The translations under genes were made by a program, and so were the position numbers. 64,000 nucleotides of DNA from Treponema sp. (lineage in GTDB: Bacteria; Spirochaetota; Spirochaetia; Treponematales; Treponemataceae). Location: positions 1 through 64,000 of the forward strand of contig JAKSTP010000003.1 of the NCBI GenBank assembly GCA_024402505.1, read 5' to 3'. How positions within the stretch are numbered: position 1 is the stretch's first letter; each line of letters starts with the position of its first letter. The notes beneath the pieces are model-generated. The model saw only the letters and a list, made by a program, of their open reading frames with translations, was not told the DNA's origin and made no database searches. Positions 34,654 to 43,384 of the stretch are shown here, one piece after another.

Positions 34654-35148
34654 TCAAAGTGCGGCTTCGCAATTTGATGCTGCGTCGTCGGCTAGCTTTT
34701 TTCTGAATGCCAGAAGTTTTTCTTTTAGTTCAGGGTATTTGATTGCAAGGATCTGAACTGCAAGATAACCTGCATTTTTTGCATTACCGATTCCTACTGT
34801 TGCAACTGGAATCTGTGGAGGCATCTGAACGATAGACAAAAGAGCGTCCATACCGGCCAGGCCGTTTGATACTCCAGGGTTCACACATTCAAGAGGAACT
34901 CCGATTACAGGAAGGACTGTCATTCCGGCAATTACACCAGGAAGAGCTGCTGCAAGACCTGCACCTGCAATAATCACTTCAAAGCCGTCTTTTTCTACCT
35001 GAGCTACTGTTTCTTCAAGAAGTTTGTGTGCTCTGTGGGCAGAAATAACGAAAGCCTTGTATTCAACACCAAATTCTCCAAGCACATCAGTACATTTTTT
35101 CATGCTAGCTGTGTCGGATTTTGACCCAAAGAAAATTGCTGCTTTCAT
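34654..35148 (-). CDS. purE: 5-(carboxyamino)imidazole ribonucleotide mutase / AIR carboxylase
   Basis: A 164-aa protein of the PurE family, catalysing carboxylation chemistry of AIR to CAIR. The motifs GSKSDTASM, ISAHRAHKLL, IAGAGLAAALPGV and PVIGVP are seen. The region after SAHR reads AHKLL instead of the common TP, so whether it works with PurK (class I) or directly with CO2 (class II) is not certain from sequence; purK is not in the window. The promoter lies directly before the ATG and no ribosome site is present. Divergent from lptC. Confidence 0.92.
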   Translation of the reverse strand: MKAAIFFGSKSDTASMKKCTDVLGEFGVEYKAFVISAHRAHKLLEETVAQVEKDGFEVIIAGAGLAAALPGVIAGMTVLPVIGVPLECVNPGVSNGLAGMDALLSIVQMPPQIPVATVGIGNAKNAGYLAVQILAIKYPELKEKLLAFRKKLADDAASNCEAAL

Positions 35149-35154
35149 ATGGCT

Positions 35155-35160
35155 ATACTA
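35155..35160 (-). promoter_or_regulatory. Extended -10 of purE, predicted leaderless
   Basis: Minus-strand TGG then TAGTAT (35155-35160) ends 6 nt before the ATG at 35148. No ribosome site is seen. Confidence 0.45.
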
Positions 35161-35208
35161 CCATAATTAGAAATATTAAACTATACTATACAGAAGAAAG
35201 TTCAGTTT

Positions 35209-35769
35209 ATGAGAAAGAGCATCCGGCTGATTCTGGTCATTTTACAAGTTTTGTTTTTTTCCTGTTCTCTGAAATATGGAAGCACAGTTTCCGTAGAAGA
35301 TGCTGTGCCTGAATTTTCATTTGAGGACGCAAAATACACCAGAGTGGAAGACGGAAAGGTTTCTTTTTATCTTGAAGCTGGAAAACTTGAACAGTATAAA
35401 AATTCATCTGCAACTTATGCCCAGGATGTTGATTTTACTGTATATGAAGATGGGGAAATTACTGTAAGCGGTGAGTGCGGCTACTTAAGTGCAGACACAA
35501 AAACCGAAATCTACAGTCTTCATGATGACATCTACATTGATTCGGTGGAAAAAGACCTTAAAGTAAAGGCAAAAAACCTTAAGTGGGATGGAAAAACTGA
35601 ACAGCTTGTAAGCGGACGTACCGACAATGTAACTGTAGAAACGAGCGAAGTTAAGGTTGTGGGAAGCGGTTTTTCTGCCAGCGGCGTAAGCAATTCCTAC
35701 GAATTTACAGCAATGGTAAGCGGTAATATTGAAACAAAGGAGGAAGATAATGAAAAAACTGACAATTAG
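35209..35769 (+). CDS. lptC: LptC-like lipoprotein of the LPS transport bridge
   Basis: A 186-aa protein with a lipoprotein-type signal (LVILQVLFFSCS) and a beta-jellyroll-like body (EFSFEDAKYTRVEDGKVSFYLEAGKLEQYK; LKVKAKNLKWDGKTEQLVSG). LptC links the inner-membrane LptBFG transporter to the periplasmic LptA. A cysteine right after the hydrophobic segment suggests lipidation, whereas the classical LptC is a bitopic membrane protein. It is followed by lptA and lptB with overlaps, which supports the assignment. Its end overlaps the lptA start by 20 nt. Confidence 0.8.
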   Translation: MRKSIRLILVILQVLFFSCSLKYGSTVSVEDAVPEFSFEDAKYTRVEDGKVSFYLEAGKLEQYKNSSATYAQDVDFTVYEDGEITVSGECGYLSADTKTEIYSLHDDIYIDSVEKDLKVKAKNLKWDGKTEQLVSGRTDNVTVETSEVKVVGSGFSASGVSNSYEFTAMVSGNIETKEEDNEKTDN

Positions 35770-36421
35770 TCTCATCATCATTTTGATTTCTTCCATCCTT
35801 TTTGCAGAAAAAATTACTTTCTCTGCCGACAGCATGAGTGGTTCCAACAACAAGGACAACGCATCAACTGTGCTGAATGGAAACGCCCGCATTGAAACTG
35901 AAAACCTTGAAATCAGTGCAGATAAAATTGAACTTTCGGGAAAAGAATACCGTTACATTAAGGCATGGGGACACGTTACTGGTCACAACAAGGAAACTAA
36001 AATGGATTTCTTTGCCGACAGCCTTGAATATGACCGCAACACAAAACTTGCTTCTTTAAGCGGAAACGTTAGTCTTGTAGATCTGGAAAATGAAGTAACT
36101 GCCGCCGCCCAGATGATTGAATATAATTCCGACACAGAAACCGCCGTCATGCAGATTGAAATCACCTTGAATCAGAAGGACAATGTTTGCAACGGAAGTT
36201 ACGCCGTTTATTCAAAAAATGACCAGCTTCTGAATCTTTACGGAAATGCCAAAATCAAACAGGGAGACGATACTTTCCGAGCACAGCACATCACCCTTGA
36301 TATGGATACCCAGGAAATCACTTTGGACGGCCGGGTAAAAGGCACAGTTACCGACAAAGAAGAAGCTAAAGAGCCGGAAGAAGAGGCTGAGAAGGAGGAG
36401 ACTGCCGATGGAAACTCATAA
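35750..36421 (+). CDS. lptA: LptA-like periplasmic LPS transport protein
   Basis: A 223-aa exported OstA/LptA-fold protein. The signal peptide (MKKLTISLIIILISSILFA) is followed by repeated beta segments typical of the fold (ITFSADSMSGS, ENLEISADKIELSGKEYRYIKAWGHVTG, MDFFADSLEYDRNTKLASLSGNVSL). The C-terminus is a highly acidic tail with EEAKEPEEEAE. I chose the ATG at 35750 because AAAGGAGG lies 5 nt before it; an upstream in-frame ATG at 35729 would put a charged stretch ahead of the signal peptide. It overlaps lptC by 20 nt and lptB by 14 nt. Confidence 0.85.
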   Translation: MKKLTISLIIILISSILFAEKITFSADSMSGSNNKDNASTVLNGNARIETENLEISADKIELSGKEYRYIKAWGHVTGHNKETKMDFFADSLEYDRNTKLASLSGNVSLVDLENEVTAAAQMIEYNSDTETAVMQIEITLNQKDNVCNGSYAVYSKNDQLLNLYGNAKIKQGDDTFRAQHITLDMDTQEITLDGRVKGTVTDKEEAKEPEEEAEKEETADGNS

Positions 36422-37139
36422 ACTTTCGGTTTCATCACTTCACAAATCTTTTGGACGCAAACGGGTTGTCCGTGGAATAGACTTTTCTATGGAAACAGGA
36501 GAGGTTTTGGGGCTTCTTGGACCAAACGGGGCCGGAAAAACTACAACTTTTTACATGGTAGTAGGATTTTACAAACCTACCAGCGGAGAAGTTTTTCTTG
36601 ACGATAACCGCATTACAAATCTTCCAATGTACAAACGGGCACGGCAGGGCATTTCCTATCTTCCACAGGAACCTTCCGTTTTCAAAAAGCTTACGGTTGA
36701 AGAAAACATCTGGAGTATTCTGGAAACACGCCATGATCTTTCTCACAAAGAAAAAAAACAGCGCCTTGACGATTTAATCGAGGAATTTTCCATTGGCCGC
36801 ATAAGAAAACAGCCTGCCTTTACACTTTCGGGAGGTGAACGCCGCCGCACCGAAATTGCCCGCTCTCTTGCCATTGAACCAAAGTTCTTGCTTTTGGACG
36901 AACCTTTTGCGGGAATTGATCCTATTGCCGTGGCCGACATTAAAAACATGATCGGACTTCTTGCAAAAAGAGGCATCGGCATCCTTATTACCGACCACAA
37001 TGTTCGTGATACACTGGAAATTACGGATCGTGCCATCATCGTAAATAACGGAGAAATAGTTATCGCGGGAAGCCAGCAGGAAATCCTTGAAAGCGAGCTT
37101 GCCCGTGAAATTTATCTTGGTAAAGACTTCAGTATGTAG
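36408..37139 (+). CDS. lptB: LPS export ABC transporter ATPase
   Basis: A 243-aa ABC ATPase that powers extraction of lipopolysaccharide-type lipids from the inner membrane. Walker A GPNGAGKTT, the LptB-typical YKRARQGISYLPQEPSVFKKLTVEENI, signature LSGGERRRTEIARSLA, Walker B FLLLDEPFAGIDP and the switch TDHN are all present. GGAGGAG stands 7 nt before the ATG, inside the lptA end. lptF/lptG are not in the window. The stop is one base from the convergent antiporter gene. Confidence 0.95.
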   Translation: METHKLSVSSLHKSFGRKRVVRGIDFSMETGEVLGLLGPNGAGKTTTFYMVVGFYKPTSGEVFLDDNRITNLPMYKRARQGISYLPQEPSVFKKLTVEENIWSILETRHDLSHKEKKQRLDDLIEEFSIGRIRKQPAFTLSGGERRRTEIARSLAIEPKFLLLDEPFAGIDPIAVADIKNMIGLLAKRGIGILITDHNVRDTLEITDRAIIVNNGEIVIAGSQQEILESELAREIYLGKDFSM

Positions 37140-37140
37140 A

Positions 37141-38367
37141 TTAAGCTTTCTTTTCGGTGAATGCCTTTTTCAGAAGGATTGGAACCAGCATTGAAGAAAC
37201 GATAATCAGAAGAATTACCGCAGTAAAGTATTTTGGATCAATAAGGTTTGTTGAAAGTCCTTTTGTAGCAACGATAAGGGCAACTTCACCACGAACCATC
37301 ATGCCAAGTCCAATCTGATAAGATTCTTTCCATGAATATTTAAGAAGTCTTGAAACTCCACCACAGCCAATCATCTTACTGATGCAGCCAATGATTACAA
37401 AGGCAATGGCAAACCAGAGAATCTCGGTGTTCATGCCGGAAAGGTCGGTTTTTAATCCGATGCTGGCAAAGAAAACCGGGCTGAAAAACATGTAGGAGTT
37501 GATATCGATTTTTGATTCCATGTAAGAAGCGTCTTTAAGACTGCAAAGAACAATGCCGGCAATGTAGGCTCCGGTAATATCAGCAATGCCAAAGAAACGT
37601 TCAGCGCAGAAAGCAAAAATCAGTGCAAGGCCAAGGGCGTAAATTGGAATGCGGTGTGAACGTGGATGGCGTTTGTCGTACCAGCTGAAAAGTTTGTACA
37701 TGAGAAAACCGATTACAATGGCAAAAACGAAGAAAAGAAGGGTTTTGAGGATGATCATAAAATATCCGCCTTTTCCCGAACTTACCCCAAGAACAATGGT
37801 AAGCACGATAATGCCGATTACGTCATCAATAATGGCAGCAGAAACGATGGTCTGGCCAATGTCCGAGTTGATTTTTCCAAACTCTTTAAGAACGGCAACG
37901 GAAATGCTTACGGAAGTGGCTGTAAGGATTGTGCCCACGAACATACAGCGGAAAAATGTAGGTGTTCCAAATCCATCAAATCCGAAGAAAAAGAAAGACA
38001 TGATTGTTCCCATTACAAGAGGAACAAAAACACCGCAGCAGGCAATAAGTGTGGCTTTTCCACCAGATTTAATGATGGATTTCAGATTGGTACTAAGACC
38101 GGCCGAGAACATAATAAGAATAACGCCGATTTCAGACATGTAGGTGATGAACTGGTTTGCCTCGGCGTAAATTACGTTTGGCTCAGTTCCACCGAAATTG
38201 TTGAACCATGGAATGAAGCGAAGAAGAAGACCTGCAACAATCATACCGGCAACTTCCGGGATACCGATTTTTCTGGCCGTAATTCCAAGATATTTAGCTA
38301 CAATAACAATAAGACCAACTGAAAGTAAAATCTGAAGGATGATTTCAGTATTTGGAAGTGAATTCAT
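37141..38367 (-). CDS. Cation:proton antiporter, CPA2 family
   Basis: A 408-aa integral membrane protein with about 12 helices and the CPA2 fold. Visible features are GIPEVAGMIVAGLLLRF near the N-terminus and AAIIDDVIGIIVLTIVLG, the paired acidic site used for ion exchange, then SHRIPIYALGLALIFAFCAERFFGIADITGAYIAG. There is no C-terminal TrkA-N/RCK domain, so it is a short Na+(K+)/H+ antiporter and not a full KefB. GAGG lies 6 nt before the ATG. It is divergent from nothing close, being followed upstream by the fruK 3' end at 62 bp. Confidence 0.88.
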   Translation of the reverse strand: MNSLPNTEIILQILLSVGLIVIVAKYLGITARKIGIPEVAGMIVAGLLLRFIPWFNNFGGTEPNVIYAEANQFITYMSEIGVILIMFSAGLSTNLKSIIKSGGKATLIACCGVFVPLVMGTIMSFFFFGFDGFGTPTFFRCMFVGTILTATSVSISVAVLKEFGKINSDIGQTIVSAAIIDDVIGIIVLTIVLGVSSGKGGYFMIILKTLLFFVFAIVIGFLMYKLFSWYDKRHPRSHRIPIYALGLALIFAFCAERFFGIADITGAYIAGIVLCSLKDASYMESKIDINSYMFFSPVFFASIGLKTDLSGMNTEILWFAIAFVIIGCISKMIGCGGVSRLLKYSWKESYQIGLGMMVRGEVALIVATKGLSTNLIDPKYFTAVILLIIVSSMLVPILLKKAFTEKKA

Positions 38368-38429
38368 TTTAAGCCTCTGCTTAAGAACATAGAATAGAAA
38401 TTTGAATAGAAAAGAATCTACATTTTATA

Positions 38430-39386
38430 TCAAATAAAGTCAATTTCTTTTGGAAGAAGAGAAAGGACTGTTTCTTTTGTGCCAAAACCTTCTGTGGATG
38501 CGGTGGCACTTCCCGAAGCAATGCCCATTTTCAAGGCGTACTTGTAATCACCTTTTTCATTCCAGCCGGCAAGAAAACCTGCCACCATAGAATCCCCAGC
38601 ACCTACAGTGTATAGAGCATTTATTTTTGGAGCGGCACTGTAAAAAGTTTCACCGTTTTCTGCCGCAAGAAGAGCACCTTTTTCTCCCATGGAAACAAGA
38701 ACATTCCGTGCGCCCATTTCCTGAAGTTTTTTTGCATAAGGCACAATTTCTTCTGGTGTGGAAAGTGTAACTCCAAAAATGTCTTCCAGCTCGTGGTGAT
38801 TTGGTTTTATAAGGAAAGGATGATAATCAAGTGATTTGATCAGCAGGTTTTTTGTTGCGTCGATTACAAAATTTACCTTTGCGGAAGAAAGTTTTTTCAT
38901 GATGTCCCAGTAAAGTGAATCCGGCAGGGATGAAGGGATGCTGCCTGCCAGGACCAGGGTGTCGCCCCGGGAAAGGGAACTTAATCTGGAATACAGAAGA
39001 TTGAGGGCTGTCTGGGAAATGGAAGGTCCCTGGGCGTTGATTTCCGTTTCTTCGGTGGATTGAACCGAGTGAGCTTGGGTCGAAACCATATTTTGTGAGG
39101 CAGAAATTTTTACGTTGATACGGGATGTGCCTTCGTCAAGAAAAACAAAGTCTGTTGCAATGCCCGCCTTTTTTACCATAGTTTCAATCTGCTGCCCTGT
39201 GAAGCCTGCAAGAAAACCAAGGGCCGTGCTTTCTGTTCCAAGGTTTTTCAGCATGAAAGACACGTTGATGCCTTTTCCCCCGGCCACAATTCTTTCGCTT
39301 TTTGTGCGGTTTACGCTGGCGGCTTTGAAAAAAGGAACGTCAACAATGTAGTCCAGTGAAGGATTTACGGTAAGTGTGTAGATCAT
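38430..39386 (-). CDS. fruK: 1-phosphofructokinase, PfkB family
   Basis: A 318-aa cytoplasmic sugar kinase. It has the N-terminal YTLTVNPSLDYIVDV, the GGKGINVSFMLKNLG signature, the conserved KPNHHELEDIFG and the anion-hole block YTVGAGDSMVAGFLAG with the catalytic aspartate. Family members phosphorylate fructose 1-phosphate or tagatose 6-phosphate; fruK is favoured by the position 7 bp after ptsI, but a tagatose or other phosphosugar substrate is not excluded. The ribosome site is weak (AGG), consistent with coupling to ptsI. Confidence 0.85.
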   Translation of the reverse strand: MIYTLTVNPSLDYIVDVPFFKAASVNRTKSERIVAGGKGINVSFMLKNLGTESTALGFLAGFTGQQIETMVKKAGIATDFVFLDEGTSRINVKISASQNMVSTQAHSVQSTEETEINAQGPSISQTALNLLYSRLSSLSRGDTLVLAGSIPSSLPDSLYWDIMKKLSSAKVNFVIDATKNLLIKSLDYHPFLIKPNHHELEDIFGVTLSTPEEIVPYAKKLQEMGARNVLVSMGEKGALLAAENGETFYSAAPKINALYTVGAGDSMVAGFLAGWNEKGDYKYALKMGIASGSATASTEGFGTKETVLSLLPKEIDFI

Positions 39387-39393
39387 TCTGCGC

Positions 39394-41109
39394 CTAGAAT
39401 TTATTCAGTTTTTTTAAGGAAATTGCCTGCAGTTCTTCAATGCTGAAGCGGGACAAAAGTTCTTTGGTCTGGCAGATGAGTTTTGGGCTCATGGAAAGAT
39501 GGCGTATTCCCATGCCGCAAAGTACCATTACGCTGTCGGGACGGCCGGCCATTTCACCGCAGACAGAAATCTGCAGATTTTCTTTTTTTGCGCTGGCCAC
39601 TGTGGTCTGAATAAGGCGGAGAACTGCAAGATTGAACTCGTCGTAAAGGGGAGCAACTGCGTGGTTTTCCCGGTCAATGCCCAGTGTGTACTGAGTAAGA
39701 TCGTTGGTTCCAAGACTGAAGAAGGCTGCTTTTTTTGCAAGACAGTCTGAAATAATGGCGGCGGCGGCAGTTTCAATCATGATTCCAACCGGTACGTCGG
39801 CATTGAAAGGAATACCTTTGTCGGCAAGTTCCTGTTTTGCTTCTTCAATAATGGAAAGACAGGCTTCCACCTGTTCAACGCTGGTAATAAGTGGCAGCAT
39901 GATTTTAAGATTTCCAAAAACGCTGGCACGGTAAAGGGCGCGGATCTGTGTTTTGAAAACCTGAGGATAGGCCAGGCTCAGGCGGACGGCGCGCATACCC
40001 ATTAGAGGGTTCTTTTCTTCAATAACAGGAATGTCTACCGAGTTGATGAGCTTGTCTCCACCGGCGTCCAGTGTTCGGATGGTAACAGGTTTTCCGTCCA
40101 TAATCTGGAGAACCTTTTTGTAAGCAGCAAACTGACTGTCTTCCGAAAAAGTACGGGCGGCGGCGTGAATGGAACCACCTGATTCGCTCATGTAAAGGAA
40201 TTCTGTTCGGAAAAGCCCGATGCCGTCGGCGCCTTCTGCCATGGCAATTTCTGCTTCTTCAGGAGTACCGATGTTGGCGTAAAGCTTGAACTCAGTTCCG
40301 TCGATGGTGCAGGCAGGTTTATCAAGGAAGGCTTTAAGCTGCTGTTTTTTCTGGAACTCGTCGTGAATCTTCTGTTTGTATTCAAGAACGGTGGATTTAT
40401 CAGGGCTTACAAGGAGTTCAGCATCGTTTCCATCAATAATGACTGTTTCACCGTTTTTAATCTTTTTGGAAATGTCATCAAGGCCTACGATTGTTGGAAT
40501 GCCGTAGTTTCTGGCAAGAATTACAACGTGACTGGAAACTCCACCTTCGGTAAGGGCAAGACCGTTGATCTTGCGTTTTGAAAGAACAATTGTGTCGGCG
40601 GAAGAAAGTGTGTTTGCAACGATGATTGAACCGTCCGGAACCCTGTTGATGTCAAAAGGATGGATATCAAGCATTTCGTCAAGAACGCTTCCAAAAACAT
40701 CGGTAATATCTTTGGCCCGCTCGGCAAGATAATCGTTTCCTGCGTTTCTAAGGCGGTTTGCATATTCTTCAGATTTGAACTGAACTGTGTATTCAATATT
40801 GAAAAGTTCGTTTTCGTAAAATTTCTTTGTTTCGTCAAGGAAGACCGGATCACCCAGCATAAGAATGTAGGTTTCAAAAACATCCCGCTGGATTTTGTTG
40901 TTTGGATCATCGGCGGAAAGTGCTTCGAGGTTTCGTGAAATGTCCAGGGTAACAGACTGGATTGCCTGTTCGAAACGTTTCCATCCGTCGGCCAGTTCGT
41001 CAATTTTGATGCGGTGCTGAGGAATGGCTCGTTTTACTGAATCGGGAATAACAAAAGCGGTTCCAATACCAATCCCGTCTGCGGCAGGAACACCAAGAAA
41101 TACTTCCAT
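39394..41109 (-). CDS. ptsI: Phosphoenolpyruvate-protein phosphotransferase, PTS enzyme I
   Basis: A 571-aa cytoplasmic protein that transfers phosphate from PEP to HPr. The phosphorylated histidine is in LTEGGVSSHVVILARNYGIPT. The PEP-binding half has GADGIGLFRTEFLYM, GMRAVRLSLAYP, the IMLPLI segment and the catalytic cysteine in ISVCGEMAGRP. The length matches the family (about 570). I start at MEVFLGVPAADGIGIG; the open frame extends 13 codons upstream through the promoter. ptsH and sugar-specific EII genes are not in the window, but fruK follows directly. Confidence 0.95.
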   Translation of the reverse strand: MEVFLGVPAADGIGIGTAFVIPDSVKRAIPQHRIKIDELADGWKRFEQAIQSVTLDISRNLEALSADDPNNKIQRDVFETYILMLGDPVFLDETKKFYENELFNIEYTVQFKSEEYANRLRNAGNDYLAERAKDITDVFGSVLDEMLDIHPFDINRVPDGSIIVANTLSSADTIVLSKRKINGLALTEGGVSSHVVILARNYGIPTIVGLDDISKKIKNGETVIIDGNDAELLVSPDKSTVLEYKQKIHDEFQKKQQLKAFLDKPACTIDGTEFKLYANIGTPEEAEIAMAEGADGIGLFRTEFLYMSESGGSIHAAARTFSEDSQFAAYKKVLQIMDGKPVTIRTLDAGGDKLINSVDIPVIEEKNPLMGMRAVRLSLAYPQVFKTQIRALYRASVFGNLKIMLPLITSVEQVEACLSIIEEAKQELADKGIPFNADVPVGIMIETAAAAIISDCLAKKAAFFSLGTNDLTQYTLGIDRENHAVAPLYDEFNLAVLRLIQTTVASAKKENLQISVCGEMAGRPDSVMVLCGMGIRHLSMSPKLICQTKELLSRFSIEELQAISLKKLNKF

Positions 41110-41119
41110 AGTTAAGTGA

Positions 41120-41148
41120 AGTATAGTGATTTTGCTCGATTTTACCAA
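41120..41148 (-). promoter_or_regulatory. Promoter of ptsI-fruK
   Basis: Minus-strand TTGGTA (41143-41148), 17-bp spacer, TATACT (41120-41125). The ATG at 41109 follows 10 nt after the -10, leaving a leader of only a few bases and no ribosome site. Confidence 0.65.
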
Positions 41149-41216
41149 GTAGCGCCAGTATGATAGAATGAATCATAAGAAATGGGGATAGAGAATCTGT
41201 TTTTTGGAGTATTGGA

Positions 41217-42236
41217 ATGACTTACGATGAAGTTTTGGAAAACGCAAGAAAAGTAATGGCACCTAAATGCCGTGTTTGCAAAGTATGTAATGGAGTTGCC
41301 TGCCGTGGAGAAATTCCTGGCGTTGGCGGAAGAGGGGCTGGCCGCAGCTTTACAGTATGCCGTGAATTTTTTGATCAGGTGAAGATTGAAATGGATACAA
41401 TTCATGAAGAATTTGTTCCTGATTTAAGTTGTGAAATGTTCGGCCAGAAATTCAGTGTTCCTTTCTTTGCAGCTCCAATTGGCGGAATGTCTTTCAACTA
41501 TTCTGACTATCTTACCGAAACTGAATATTCTGAAGCCATTGTTCAGGGATGCCGGGAGGCCGGTACTTTGCCATGGACAGGAGACGGTCCAAAAGAAGAT
41601 TATTTTCCTTCAACATTGGATTCCATTAAAGCTGCAAAAGGGATTGCCGTTTCTACCATGAAACCATGGACCCGTGAAAAAGTGATGAAACAGATTGATA
41701 TGCTGAAAGCCGCCGGTGGATGCATCGCCTGGAGTATGGACGTGGATTCTTCGGCCCACCAGAACCTTAAGCTCATGGGTAAGCCAGTTGAAACAAAAAC
41801 AGTGGATCAGCTGCGGGAATTTGCCGATGCCATAGACATTCCTTTTGTGGTAAAGGGGATTATGACTGCAAAATCAGCGCTTAAATGCAAGGAAGCAGGA
41901 GTTTACGGCATCGTTGTTTCAAGCCACGGTGGGCGCGTAATGGAAGATAACCCTTGTCCTGCTTCCCTTGTGGAAGAGATTCGTGCCGCAGTAGGCCCTG
42001 ATTTCAAGATTATTGTTGATGGCGGTATCAGGACCGGCGGCGATGTATTCAAGTGCCTTGCTTTGGGGGCAGACGCAGTTTTAATTGGACGACCTTATGC
42101 TATCGCCGCCCACGGTGGACGGGCTGAAGGTGTAAAACTTTACACTCAGAAAATTGCCGAAGAACTTAAGGAAATCATGATTATGACAGACTGCCGTAAC
42201 CTTAAGGAAATTACCAGAGATAAAATCCGACTGTAA
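41217..42236 (+). CDS. FMN-dependent alpha-hydroxy-acid oxidase/dehydrogenase family protein
   Basis: A 339-aa TIM-barrel flavoenzyme. The FMN-binding and active-site region is evident: FVVKGIMTAKSALKCKEAGVYGIVVSSHGGRV with the catalytic His and Arg, then IIVDGGIRTGGDVFKCLALGADAVLIGRP. The usual SNHGGR is SSHGGR here. The N-terminus carries a cysteine cluster (CRVCKVCNGVACRG) not typical of lactate oxidases, which may bind metal or an iron-sulfur group. Relatives oxidise lactate, glycolate or similar acids; the substrate is open. TTGGAG lies 8 nt before the ATG. Divergent from ptsI. Confidence 0.82.
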   Translation: MTYDEVLENARKVMAPKCRVCKVCNGVACRGEIPGVGGRGAGRSFTVCREFFDQVKIEMDTIHEEFVPDLSCEMFGQKFSVPFFAAPIGGMSFNYSDYLTETEYSEAIVQGCREAGTLPWTGDGPKEDYFPSTLDSIKAAKGIAVSTMKPWTREKVMKQIDMLKAAGGCIAWSMDVDSSAHQNLKLMGKPVETKTVDQLREFADAIDIPFVVKGIMTAKSALKCKEAGVYGIVVSSHGGRVMEDNPCPASLVEEIRAAVGPDFKIIVDGGIRTGGDVFKCLALGADAVLIGRPYAIAAHGGRAEGVKLYTQKIAEELKEIMIMTDCRNLKEITRDKIRL

Positions 42237-42239
42237 TTT

Positions 42240-42460
42240 TGCGGGGGGCAAAAAACGTTAAAACTCATATAAATGATGTAAAATTGCATAAAATATATGA
42301 GAAATTTCCGAGTTTTTGCATAGTTCCCTGAACTTTTCCTTTGAAAATTCATATAAATCATAGATAATATGAGATATGATATGAGAAGTACTAGCGGTGT
42401 TCTGCAATATCCCCAGAATTTCTCATATAAGATATCTAAAACCTTATCTTTTATATGAAA
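42240..42460. repeat. Intergenic region with repeated TCATATAA/ATATGA boxes
   Basis: About 290 bp lie between the oxidase and the nuclease-like gene. TCATATAA occurs near 42265, 42350 and 42423, with reverse or related forms (ATATGAG, TATATGA) near 42294, 42368, 42377 and 42452. ATATGAGAA at about 42378 can pair with TTCTCATAT at about 42420 to form a 9-bp stem. No gene is evident here. The boxes could be operator sites or the remains of a mobile repeat. Confidence 0.45.
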
Positions 42461-42526
42461 AAATGCGAAAATAAACTAAAAATTCGCAGAGATCTCCCGC
42501 TTGGAGGCAAAAAAGAGGACCGTTTT

Positions 42527-43357
42527 ATGGAAGAAATAATAAAATCTGATGAAATTCTGCAGAAAATGGAATTACAGAAGTCCTTTTTTGAAAAAATCTC
42601 GGTAAAAGCCCGGAACCAGTTGAAAAAATGTACTGGAGAAGGCCGGCTTCGCATTGTAGCAGCGCGGAAAAATCCTATGTACTACCTTATTACCGAAAAA
42701 GGCGACACCAACGGGCGTTATCTTAAAAAAAATGAGTTAAATCTGGCAAAGGATGTGGCTCAGAAAGAGTATCTCCAGCGGGTAGCCAACCTTGCCCAGG
42801 AAAACGCCAGCCTTTTGGGGCGCGCCATAGACCTTTATCCCCAGAACGAACTTTCCCAAATTTTCCAGGACAACCCAGCCCGGCGCGCCCTCATTTCTCC
42901 TCTGCCGGAAATTTCTACCGACAAAGAATATGCAGAAAACTGGCAGAAAGTTGAATACCAGGGAAAGCCCTTTTCTCCTGAATCAACCGTAATCTACACA
43001 GAAAAAGGGGAAAAGGTTCGTTCAAAATCAGAAAAAATAATTGCCGACAAGCTCTTTTCTATGGGTATTCCATATCGTTATGAATATCCTGTCTGGGTGC
43101 GAATGTCTGATGGAAATCGCAGGCAGTTTCATCCAGATTTTACCATTTTGGACACAACTTATAGGCGAGAAATTCTTCTGGAACACTTTGGCATTATGGA
43201 CGACCCTGAGTATGCCGGAAACGCAGTTGAAAAAATGAACCTTTACGCTGCAAACGGGTTTTATTCCGGGCAAAACATTATTTTTACTTTTGAAACAGCG
43301 GAAACACCTCTAGATATGCGGATTTTTGAAAAAATGATTCTGAAGGCCCTGGATTAA
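42527..43357 (+). CDS. Predicted PD-(D/E)XK nuclease-like protein
   Basis: A 276-aa soluble protein of a family I recall as common in gut bacteria but without a settled function. An N-terminal helical part is followed by a basic strand segment (EGRLRIVAARKNPMYYLITEKG) and YLKKNELNLAKDVAQKEYL. The C-terminal half resembles a PD-(D/E)XK nuclease core: RSKSEKIIADKLFSMGIPYRYEYPVW, the acidic site HPDFTIL, then EILLEHFGIMDDPEYA, and NIIFTFETAETPLD. I chose the ATG at 42527 because GAGG is 8 nt upstream; an in-frame ATG at 42455 lies among the AT-rich repeats without a ribosome site. Confidence 0.7.
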   Translation: MEEIIKSDEILQKMELQKSFFEKISVKARNQLKKCTGEGRLRIVAARKNPMYYLITEKGDTNGRYLKKNELNLAKDVAQKEYLQRVANLAQENASLLGRAIDLYPQNELSQIFQDNPARRALISPLPEISTDKEYAENWQKVEYQGKPFSPESTVIYTEKGEKVRSKSEKIIADKLFSMGIPYRYEYPVWVRMSDGNRRQFHPDFTILDTTYRREILLEHFGIMDDPEYAGNAVEKMNLYAANGFYSGQNIIFTFETAETPLDMRIFEKMILKALD

Positions 43358-43384
43358 ACAAAGCCTTCTAGTATGGGAGAAAAT

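Noticed and set aside
42455-42526. An upstream ATG for the nuclease-like gene
   Set aside because: It has no ribosome site and lies in the AT-rich box region, whereas ATG 42527 has GAGG at 8 nt.
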